A stretch of DNA of 64,000 nt from Angiostrongylus vasorum (Eukaryota; Nematoda; Chromadorea; Rhabditida; Metastrongylidae), in the NCBI GenBank assembly GCA_018806985.1, contig JADANN010000397.1:186001-250000 (forward strand), read 5' to 3'. Within the stretch, counting starts at the first letter, position 1. Each line of letters opens with the position of its first letter. Shown here piece by piece: positions 37,901 to 47,900 of the stretch. Made by a program: the position numbers and the translations under genes. The notes under the pieces are model-generated. The model was not told the origin of the DNA and searched no databases. It was given only the letters and a program-made list of their open reading frames with translations.

Positions 37901-39291
37901 CTTACACAAATTGAGTTTTCTAAGCCTTCACTGCTTAATATATCCTGGTTTACTTGCGATACCTTAATGCTATGTATTCTACGCCTCATTCGTACGCAGC
38001 ATTACGCATGAAGTTCTATGCCACATGTATTCGAACTTTCTTTCTTTCTGGATTGCTACTGCCTAATACTAATATTACGTACAATGGCTTAAATACTTTG
38101 CTATTTCACTTACTGTTTACAGTTACTCTTCCCTTCATATTATGACTTATGTGAAGCAATCCTTTTAGGAGACTAGTTCGCAAGAAAGCGAATATTTTGG
38201 TCCAGCGCCACCTTCCCAATCTCTAAATGTTTCGGTTGATGACGATAGAGATTCGGGAAAAGAAATCGGACCTAATCCGCTCTCTGCTCAAAACCGCGAA
38301 CCCGCTGCAGTGGAGGATATACATACGAGATTGCTGATGGAGAGTAAAGAAGCCAAGAACAAGCAAAAACGTGAGGAATGGATGCTTAAAGTGCCGAGGA
38401 AATTGGCTTACAGTGGAACGGAATCGCGTAGGTTTAGGCGCGGAGATGCCATTATGGCAGAATTCGATAAATCCTGGGAGGAAAGTCCTCAAGTGAAGAA
38501 CTGTCATACAGAGGTACGTGAAATCCTTAACGCATTACTTCCCATGCGATGTTTTGAGATTTGATACATCTCTACTTCTTAAGTTGACGCGTATTGAAGC
38601 TACGTTCCAGGTGTTTACACTTGGTTTTGTAAATTTCAGCCTACCCACAGCTCATCGAGCAGGTTGAAAAGCTTGTGGAGACACTAGAGTACTGTGTCTT
38701 TTCACTACCCTCCACTGCTCTTATTACTATCCAGCAGTTCTAAAGAAAAAAAAGTTTTTCATTGTTTTGACATATTCGAATTTCAAGGAGAGTATTGGTG
38801 CGACTAAGTCTACTGTTAGCAGCACACGTGATGAGGAGCAGCACGAAATCTTGGAGAAATTCAATGTAGAGAAGTTAAATTCTGATATTATGTGTGACAG
38901 AATTTTACGCTTTGCTTGGTAACCTTGATATCATATTCCGCCATAGGTTGGACGTCAGCGATCCACGGTAGATGCTCACCAGAAAGCGAAAGGAGCGAAA
39001 CTTAAGGTAAAAATATTGTCTAAACACGTTTAAAAAACTGTGTTGCCATTTCAGTAGCTTTCTTAGTAGCTATAATTAGTTGAGAAGCACATTTTCAAAA
39101 AGAGAAATGCTACCGTTCGGTTAACCATATCGAATATTAAGACCTCTGGTGATTCGAAGAAGAGCGTCACATTTGATCGCGGCAAGGATATCGCTAAAGG
39201 CGAACAGAAAAAGGTCTCGCCTAGTGAGATGAAAAGTCGTTTTGGAAATCTCGATTCACGTTTTACTCCTGGATCAGGACGTTTTCTCTGA
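34996..39291 (+). CDS. Unrecognised acidic/charged protein built from duplicated exons
   Basis: I do not recognise this protein. Exons with compatible phase: 34996-35058 (tentative), 35394-35552, 35648-35800, 35899-36048, 36902-37246, 38169-38513, 38640-38662, 38793-38865 (acceptor uncertain), 38947-39006 and 39103-39291; roughly 520 residues. Exons at 35394, 35648 and 35899 are tandem paralogues of 53, 51 and 50 codons, each ending W-(S/G)-(D/G)-(E/Q) before an identical GTAAGGTTGAGG donor. Exons 36902 and 38169 are both exactly 345 nt and largely identical (SSQESE.FGPAPPS, LMESKEAKNK, SWEESPQ). The C-terminus reads KSRFGNLDSRFTPGSGRFL with AATAAA 11 bases after the stop. It is rich in Ser, Glu, Asp, Lys and Arg with no predicted membrane segment, probably largely disordered. 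The true start is unknown. Confidence 0.6.
36360..36548 (+). pseudogene. Exon-like open segment interrupted by one TAG
   Basis: From an acceptor-like TTTTGTTAG the frame reads SSTASERLFFEGFIHAAIDI and an acidic stretch, hits TAG at 36456-36458, then continues in the same frame as VYAGGAMLRVQRRLVDICSE to a TAA at 36546. It resembles the exon-like units at 37523 and 40346 (ER..FF/FC.FI..DI.F pattern). It may be a dead paralogous exon inside the surrounding gene. Confidence 0.35.
36547..38530 (+). repeat. Tandem segmental duplication, two ~720-bp units
   Basis: 36547-37266 and 37808-38530 match over intron and exon alike (for example GATATCAGTGGACC, CTGCTTAATATATCCTGGTT, GAAGTTCTATGCCACATGTA, CTTCATATTATGACTTATGT before the acceptor). 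Offset is about 1,262 bp. High intron identity shows the duplication is recent compared with the three-exon array at 35.4-36.0 kb. Confidence 0.85.
37436..37792 (+). repeat. Direct repeat, partner at 40258-40617
   Basis: About 355 bp, roughly 95% identical to 40258-40617 (TTATGCATGCTATTGCTTTA through TGTGGCGGTAAGTTCTGG). The exon-like segment from 37523 has lost one base relative to the partner in the run near 37553 and is frameshifted there. Confidence 0.85.
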
Positions 39292-39607
39292 GAAAATGGC
39301 AAATAAAGCCTTTTATGATTCAACACAAATTTCACGTGTCGTTTGCGCTTTTATTGAAGATCCTTAGGGAACACCATTGTCTTTTCTTCCTTATTGCCTT
39401 TGCATTTATTCCAGATTTTTTTTTCAATTTTTCCCAACCCTATATTTCAGTTTTTTCTCCGTTCCATCGTTTTCCTTTGGGTTTAGTAGTGAGCTGATTG
39501 TTGGTACCCTTAAAGCGATTTAGCCGAGATGTTTATGTGCATCAAGTCGGTTTCTGTCGAAATCCGACATTTATTATTCTGGGCATTCAATTTATCGATT
39601 TTCGAGA

Positions 39608-39675
39608 TCACCCCTCTCTCTCTCTCTCCTCTCTCTTTCTCTCTCTCTTTCGTTCTCTCACTGTCTCACTTTGGT
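39608..39675. repeat. (CT)n microsatellite
   Basis: CCCCTCTCTCTCTCTCTCCT followed by further CT-rich sequence, downstream of the duplicated-exon gene. Confidence 0.9.
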
Positions 39676-40257
39676 TTTCTCAGTGAAACAGAACGGGAGT
39701 ATTGACTTGGAGTATCTAGCATTAAAATGCTCTTTTGTCGAAAGCTGTTACTAATCTCAAAAAATTGGTATTAATGATGCAGTGCTTTATTAAAGTCTTT
39801 TTGGATATCCGGTGTTCTTTAGCTATGTTTGTAGTATTGAAGAAAAAACTTTTTTATCCACTTCCCAAGCATTTCTTCAGCGCGTTTTGTTCCGTCAAAT
39901 TCTAGGATTTTCCGGGGTTCTCGATTGATTTGCCAAGACGCTGACTTTTAATAAAAAACCCCACGAAGTTAGAAAACTATGAAATTTGACTGATTGCTTA
40001 CTACGAATACGTGGACGGTAACAACACGTGCTTTGTTGCCATTACGGAACTAGATTTGATTAGGTTGGTCCTGTTATGCGGACTACCTATTGGAATTCTT
40101 GCTAAGTGAATTAATTACGCTTCATCCAAAATATTATATCTGGTTCGAAAAAAACTGGACGGTTGTCAGGAAAGTCCTTTATACCACTCGTTCCCAGGAA
40201 CATGATGAGCTGCATTTAGGCACGACTTCCCTTCCAAGAAGGAAATTGGAAGGAAAC

Positions 40258-40617
40258 TACAAAAAATTATGCATGCTATTGCTTTAATAGACAAAAAGTC
40301 TCTTCTCTAAACTTCTGAATTTTATGAACTCCTGAAGTATTCTAGTGGTCGAGAGATCGTCGTCAGATATCGAAAGAAGCTCAGCTTCGTCGTGAAAGGA
40401 TTAAATTTTGTCGTTTCATCACTGACATTTATTTTCAGTTGCACTGCAATACCTACGTTATGTACACAGTTTACAATAATTCTGCGTTGTGTTATGAACA
40501 CATGTCGGAGCGTTCATCTCATTTTCGCAATGTGTCCCGTACGAAGAATTGGTTGCAGTACTGAAATGTTGCATGGTACTCTGTGTGGCGGTAAGTTCTG
40601 GTGTTGGTGAGCGACTA
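40258..40617 (+). repeat. Downstream copy of the 37.4 kb repeat with an intact exon-like frame
   Basis: Partner of 37436-37792. From an acceptor-like TTCTAG the frame 40346-40564 is open for 72 codons (WSRDRRQISKEAQLRRERIK, FCRFITDIYFQLHC, then ...RTKNWLQY and a TGA) with a GTAAGT 28 bases past the stop. It lies about 1 kb beyond the stop of the gene at 39291. It could be the last exon of an alternative transcript or the source copy. No homologue recognised. Confidence 0.6.
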
Positions 40618-40967
40618 CATTCTGGAGTTCCAATAGGTAGAGCGGTCCGCGCATTGTTCTCGACAACGAATGTGTTTTGACGTGGTGCTTCTTCTCCGAT
40701 TCGAAAACGACATACGTCAACTATGCTAACCACACCAATTTCAAGAGCAGCACATTTAAAAAGTTTCGTAGGAAAAAACAATGTGCTTGACAGATTAGTC
40801 ATTAAAATTCAATAAAGCTGTGAAAAAAATCTGATCATCGAGATACGGACGGCTTTCCCTAACATAATAGCGCACATGCTGCATAGGTCGAAATCCAGAT
40901 TCCTACACTGGGTACCTTTTCAGAAGAACATGATAAATAAAATATATAAAACAATAAATATCAACCA

Positions 40968-41525
40968 CAAGGATGCTGAGATATTTGCAAGACTCCGGAC
41001 CGCAGGTGTCTGCAGTGAGGAACGAACGCATTACTACCCTTTTCGGGGGCTAACGCGTTCACCACTACACCATGCGGGTCCTTCATTTCGGCTTTCTCTC
41101 AACTTATTCTATCGATCAGTGCCATCAGCAATCACCCGTCAGCGTGTCCGATCGGGGAAGCCCAAATCGGCAATGAACCCAGTTGAGCTGAGACTGTAGT
41201 TGAAATTCACACTGTGATTGTTTCACAAATAATACCCTGCCGTGAAAACCAGTAAGAGACAGTAGATAGAAAGCCAACATTGTGAATTTCAACTATAGCC
41301 TCAGCTCAATTGGGTTCAATGCCAATTTGGGCTCCCCAGATCAATCCCATTGACGAGTGACTGGTGATGGCAGTGATCGATAGAAGTAGCTGAGAGACAG
41401 GCGAAACGAAGGACCCGCACGGTCTGGTGGTGAGCGCGTTGCTACCCCGGAAAGGACAATATTGCGTTCGTTCCTCACCACAGACACCTGCGGTCCGGAG
41501 TTTTGTAAATATCTCAGCATGATTT
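40968..41525. repeat. SINE-B facing inverted pair, best preserved
   Basis: The left arm 40968-41215 (minus) and right arm about 41288-41525 (plus) are near-complementary over about 240 bp. Examples: GAGATATTTGCAAGACTCCG against CGGAGTTTTGTAAATATCTC; GAACCCAGTTGAGCTGAGAC against AGCCTCAGCTCAATTGGGTT. The 75-bp spacer (TTTCACAAATAATACCCTGC...) recurs just outside the right arm at about 41532-41600, so it is part of the repeat unit: a second unit inserted head-on beside the first. Confidence 0.8.
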
Positions 41526-41667
41526 TGGTCGTTTCACAAATAATACCCTGCCTCGAAAACTAGTAAAAGGCAGTAAATAGTAAGTCAACATTGCAAAACA
41601 TAAACATCAACATCTAGGGTTGGAGGCTGACGCCAAAACTATCTGTGGCAAGTATAGACCAGTGTTT

Positions 41668-41905
41668 ATACGCGCCCTGCAATAGAACTGGATTCTATGC
41701 CGACCCACAGGCTCTCCAAGCCTTCCATCGGTCCGGGGTGGCCAAGAGAATAGCAGCACTGACTGGATACATCGATAGGCTACCGCTAGTCATTGTAAAG
41801 GCGAGATGTTCATTCAATCACCTCTACCGATGCTTAATGAACGTGAATGTTCGGCGCATCCCTTAGGGGTTGATCAACCCGAGAGCTTTTTTTACCCTTT
41901 GGCGT
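41668..41905 (+). mobile_element. SINE-A copy, head truncated, just beyond the GPCPD1 stop
   Basis: Body from CGCGCCCTGCAATAG to GATCAACCCGAGAGC, with a small deletion in the GGTACCAGAC block. It ends 9 bp from the stop codon of the GPCPD1-type gene, so it provides part of that transcript's 3' UTR or its polyadenylation context. Confidence 0.65.
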
Positions 41906-41913
41906 AGCTTTGC

Positions 41914-44900
41914 TTACCGGTCATAAATGACACCATCGACATGAAGTCCTCTGAAGTATTCAACGTTCTTCTTGGTATTGAGATCGTCACCCCACACAAA
42001 TTTGACGAGATTGAATTTTTCAGCGCGATAAAGAGGTGCTGCATTCTGAAGCAATTCTTCACTATGAAAATTAACTCCTAGTAGTCCATTACCCGCTGCG
42101 AAATTGACGGCTATTTCTGAGCAGTCCGACCGGATATCCTTGAACATTTGCATCTGTCTGTTTGGTTTTAAATAATATTTCTAAAGGGCTGTGCAGTACT
42201 ACGCAATAGACTATCGCGCCTGAGCTAGCGGTCGTACCAGTAGTATTGACTGGTGCTCTGAATTTAGCATTAGGACTCAAACTACGATGGTATTTGTATA
42301 ATTGGAAGCGTGTAATGCTGTGTTTAGAAGAACACTGGAATATACGCGTGGTATTGGTTGGATCCTCAGCCTCGAGAAAACGAAGCTGTTCTTTTACTGG
42401 CATAGGGAAGTTGATACCAAACTAGTCTGTGAGGGTGGAAACACTGACTTGGTACATAGGAAGACTCCCCCAAGTCATTAATGTAGGATTTGGTGTGCAC
42501 GCTGCCACCTGTGAAATACTGAACACATAGAAGTTAAAAGAGGTAATCAACAGGTAAAGAGGGCGGCTAGCACATTGGTAGCGATGCCGATCATCTTGAG
42601 AACAGTGCCGGCACGATCTTGCTCCAAGCGCAACAAGCATTTCATCCCTTCTGGGTGGAAAAATTGGTACCTGACTTGTCTGAGAAACGTTCATTCTCTG
42701 CATTCCAAATGAGAACACTCTAACTTGACTGTCTCAGGATTCCAGTGAAAATCAACTCGCGCCCCATTCTACGATATTAAAGATGAAATGAAAATCCTCA
42801 AACAGCAGCCGAAGCCATACGCCAAAGTTGGAAGGTCTTCGTTGATGATGGATGCGAGGAAACGAATCGAATGCAACAAATCCTGAGATCCGCACAGCAG
42901 ACGTCCTAGAGAAGTCGTACATCAAAGATGTGAAGTACCTGGAAAGGAACGTAGCGTCTTGTTGTGCCTACCACCAAGAACATAACTGGATACATATGTT
43001 GCTTAAGTGTTATCCTAAACGAGAAAGATTTCGTTGCACATTTCTCGACTGGACGTTTTTTCTCTTCCTTTTGAATCTTTTCTCCCATATTTTGCTTCAG
43101 AACTATGATCAACAGCATGATTCGAGAAACTTATTTACATCAGCTATAGCGATTTGCCTTTAGCAAAAATTACAGGCAGGAAATAGAATGATGATCAGTG
43201 CCCATCCAAAAGAACATTTCTTATGCTGAGCATGTCTAAAAAGTAAATGTGGTCACATATTTTGCAATGAGAACGCACAAAGTGCAAACGTCTGGATCAA
43301 AGCTGGAGAATATCACTCTCCGTTTGCCGGCGATTTCAAGCACATTCCGTAAGATAACGTCAATGAATTCATTACGCTCTATGTATGCTGGACATTCATG
43401 TGTTCCATCCTGAAAAATATTACATCACGTAACAGAAGTTTATACTGTTCATAAAATTCCACGTTTTGAAGCTATTTGAAACGCTAGTGAATTAACTTGG
43501 ATGTAGTCAGAAGCCCACCTTCATTTTCATCGGGTACTTCACTTCGATATTGAATCCAACATCGTTATCAACGGAGTCAAACACCTGCTTGATATGAGGG
43601 AAAGGATTGGTGTCAGCTTGGCTGTATTCTTCATCAGTTGGAGTCACACGCCATGTTTTAACTAACCGTTCAGCTGGATGTTCAAGGTGCAAGAGATGAA
43701 GTTGATCGAGACTAAGATCCTGTGAGGGGGAAAAAGATAAGTGTGATGCGTAAATGTGATAACATTGCTCTACTTAACTTTTCATACTCCCCAGTTAAAG
43801 CAAATATTACCTCTGTCCATTCGTAAAATGAGTGTGGTTACCGATAATGTGAACCCAAGCTACCATGTATTGAGGTCTATAAGAGTTGTTTACCTTGATG
43901 GCAAGTTGGTGATGTCGATGTTTTGGCTGAAATATCCCTTTTTTTCTCCCAGTAACTTCAACAAGAACATGAAAGTCGTGGTAGATGACCGGCTGCATGT
44001 CCTGAAGCAAGCTACGTTATTACTCTAGTTGTGATTACAGCACAACTTTTTAGAGAATATGGCACTCATCTCTTGAGCAAAGTTTCCTTGAAGAAATGTC
44101 CGGCACAGTCTACTAACGGCTGCACACAGCTGTGAACATTGAGTGATGAGTAAAATGACATTTAAAAACATGTTAAACGTCCAGGTGTTACGTCCAGACA
44201 GCGTTTCTCTTGGAAGCATAGAGAGCATAAAATGAACGTCTTATATGGTTTTTCAGTAATACTGCGACCTCAGAAATGATGCCAGAGGTAAGGAGATAAA
44301 TTGGTTCCTTTCCAGTCCTTACAGGGAAACGTGATCCATGCAGCGTGGAAAATATAGCAAGATCAAGCCCTTGTCGCATACGATGGAGATTTTATAACAG
44401 TCTGTAAGTAGCAAAGAGAGCTAATGAAAGTACCTCTGTCCGATTTCAGCTTATATTAGAAAGAGACACTTTTAAGACGATCATTTTCAGCGGTTAAATT
44501 AAGGGAAAATTATTGGGAAGAAGCACAAACCTCAGACCGATTTCGACACCGCTGAAAAAAGACATTCCCGCTTACCGAAGCCTATGCTCATAGAAATGAT
44601 GAATATACTTAGAATTTCGGAATCGATGTTCTGGATCGTGCAACACAAATGAGATTTACATGAGGATTTCATGCGAATTATGGCATTGGATCACAGTGGA
44701 ATTTAAGGTTGTGGTGGACTGGTATCAATGATCAAACCTGACACAACTGCTATTCGGATCGTCAACCCTGTGGCAGTCTCTTTCATTACCTCCCTTCAAA
44801 CCACCGTCGTTCTTACTGCTGTATGCCGAAGACTTAGTAGAATACTATAAAAGGAAATCAAGCTCATCGGTAGAATAGAATGGAATGAACGCTTTGTGAA

Positions 44901-47900
44901 CTTAGATGTAAGATGAAAACAAATAAGACGAAAGCTCTGTCAGCATGTAAGAATGCGAGAAACTGAGAGCTGTGATTGCAGAACGATAATCTCAAAAGCA
45001 TGATACAGGTAGCTGACATTCAACGTGGAAACTCGGCCGTCATATTCTTTACTGCAATGCTTAAATACGTCGCTCAGTTAACCATCTGACTTCACGCATT
45101 GCAAGGCGAGAGGTGAAATCAAGCCATTAGTAAAGCGATAAAATGGCCGAAAAGGAGTGTTCCCACAAGGAAATCCTCGTTATTCCGATTATGAAAACAT
45201 TCCAAAATGGTGTGGGAGGTATATACTAAGAGAAAAGAAGGCTAATCACTTTAAACAGTCCTCGTTCCTTTTCTTTCTACCAACTTAATTATCGCCTTGT
45301 CATGGCAATAAAATGTTCCCTATTTGATTTACGTGGGACAATGGCCCATCACCTTGGGCAGAAGCACCCGATATGTGAGGGAGCTCGACATTTATATATG
45401 TCGGGAATCCGACTCAGAAATTTAGCTACATTAGAAAACTGTCATTTTGCTAGAAACCTAAATGCAAAGTAGCAAGTATTGCTCTGAACCACAAGTGTTG
45501 ACACTGTCGATGGTGACGATTTGAGGACATCTTAGTACGGCTTTTTCAAGATTCAGAGTAGAAAGTCGTTCTACAAGTTCTCCCATGCTCTGCGGCATAC
45601 AGGATTTGTAGAGTGGAAGAACTCTGTAGCCAAACATCCAAGTACTCGTTTCTACACCCACCTTTGTAAGTTGAACGTCGAATTCAACGAAGTCAGCTCC
45701 GTTTTTGGCGGCTTGGCATAGCGAGTGCACAGTGTTTTCTCGAGCGGCGGCCATTCTATTTACAATCAACTTTAACTTCTACACATTTTCTTCCACTTCA
45801 ATCAATGATCTTCTAAAATATCATAGCAAGAAAACAGTCAATAAGGTTCAAAAAAGTCTTATGAAGGTGAATAGCATTATTCTAATCAGGTACGAAAACG
45901 TTTCTGAAAACAACGTGGCTAAAGCACTGGACTTTTTTGAAGGATTAATTAGATGCTCCGAAATCTCAGTGTAAATAGAGAGGTTATGCAGGACAGAAGG
46001 CTAATGGAATCAGCCAGAGGTTGAGATTGTGATCCTTTAGTTGATAAGAGTCCTACTGTTATTTATCAATGCAACGATTCATTCTTGCCCTGACATGTTG
46101 CCTTGCAACTTTCACAATTACTGTCTACTCCATAAACGTCTTAGTTGTCTTGAGGGACCTGGTTTTAACAGACTGCGTTGTACAGAAAGTAATTCAGATG
46201 GCAGAAAGAGATGCAATTGATTTTTAAATGACCAGAGCCTTTGACTGCAATGAAAATGGGGATTTATCGTGCTAATGGTAGACCGCTTCATCATTAAGGA
46301 AAGTCATTTTTGCGCAGAATATATTACATAAAAAACTATTATCATGAGCTACAGTAATAGCTTGTTGCCAAATTGTATAGAAGAATTTTGTTCCAACAAC
46401 ATTTACAACTTTGGTGGCAATATTAGAATAAAAACTTTAACTAGATTTTCAATGCACTTTGTGTACGAACTGCCCATTCCTCGATGCCCGACCTCGATAG
46501 TGTTGCGTTTCTTCCAATATCGGCTCCAGGACACTGCGATGTTATCACGAATTGATCGATTCATCGGTAGAGCTTTTACGAGCATATAATCAATATCAAT
46601 TTGTCCGATAGGAATATTCTTCAACGATATGATTGGAAACGTGGCTTTTCCGTAGAGATCAGGTAAAGCAGCTGGTAAAGCGTATGCTAACCCAATACGA
46701 TCCATATCAGTGAAGAGCTCAATTCGAAACGCCTTAAATTTTAGGATTTGCAGTGAGAAATAAACTGATATCACAGGCAGAAGTCACTATAAGGCGTAGT
46801 GGTCTTCCTCTAAAGACCTGTTCTTCTAAAGTGGCTATGTACTGATTAATTAATTTAATTCATTAACTACTAGCTAATTACTATCTGCTTAAGTAGATAT
46901 CTAATCATATCTAATCACCATAATCACCAAGATAGGCCAACTATTCAAGGTGGTCACCAGTGATGAACTAGGGAGTCTACGCTACGGTCTAGCATCTACG
47001 TTACAATTGTCAACTGCCGAAATGACATACCAAATGTTCTAGTGATACCGTACGGGTCTTAAATATCAAATGGTCGACGTGATTTCGAAACACCGATCCA
47101 TTGATATATTGCTGACCGAAAATCGGATCTTCTCTACTCATAACCTGAAGCATAGTGTTACAAATGATTCTTTCATAGTAACGACGACTGAAGCATGAAT
47201 TCTGCACAACGGACATAAAAATAGTTTTTGCAAAAAGTTGGCGAGAAACGCTTTAGGCCTCTATAGATGGAAAAGAGATCCCTTATTGCATTAGTAGGAG
47301 AGATTGAACCACTGAGCTTTATTCAATCACTCACCGACAGCAACGTGTTAGAGAAACTGGGCACATCCGGAAGCACAGGATCGCTGTCTGGAGGACAACC
47401 ATCGTCTATGCTCTCGTAAAGCTAAAGCGGATCAGTCGATGAGATATTATGCCCGTATAACGGAAAAATTGCAACACCACTAGCACGAGATAAGCACATG
47501 CATTGACGGATGGTGTTTGTCGAAGAAAGCTAATACACAAATTCCTATATCATTTTCAAACATGCAGATCTTTTTAGGAAATAAATTCAGAAGGATGATA
47601 TGACCAAAATTTTCCCGAAAAGTAACGGTCTACCTCCCCCATAAGCTCTCCTCTCGCCACTACGAAAAGCGGTGGAAGTTTCTACCATCTACTCGTCGTA
47701 TGATGAATTTCTTATGGCACGTTTTTTGATGTCTCTCAAGGCTCTCATTAGTGTTGAGAGTGTTGGGATGTGATTTTGAGCCATGATAAAGTAGCAAAAT
47801 GCTACAATCTGTTTTTTTTTTTCAAAGCTGGACGTTTTTCTCTACAGTACAAGCGCTCTGACAAGAAAGCTGAAGCCATGACAAGCGGAACTGCCACCAC

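Noticed and set aside
45387..45404. Short perfect hairpin CGACAT...ATGTCG
   Set aside because: A six-base stem in AT-rich intron sequence is expected by chance.
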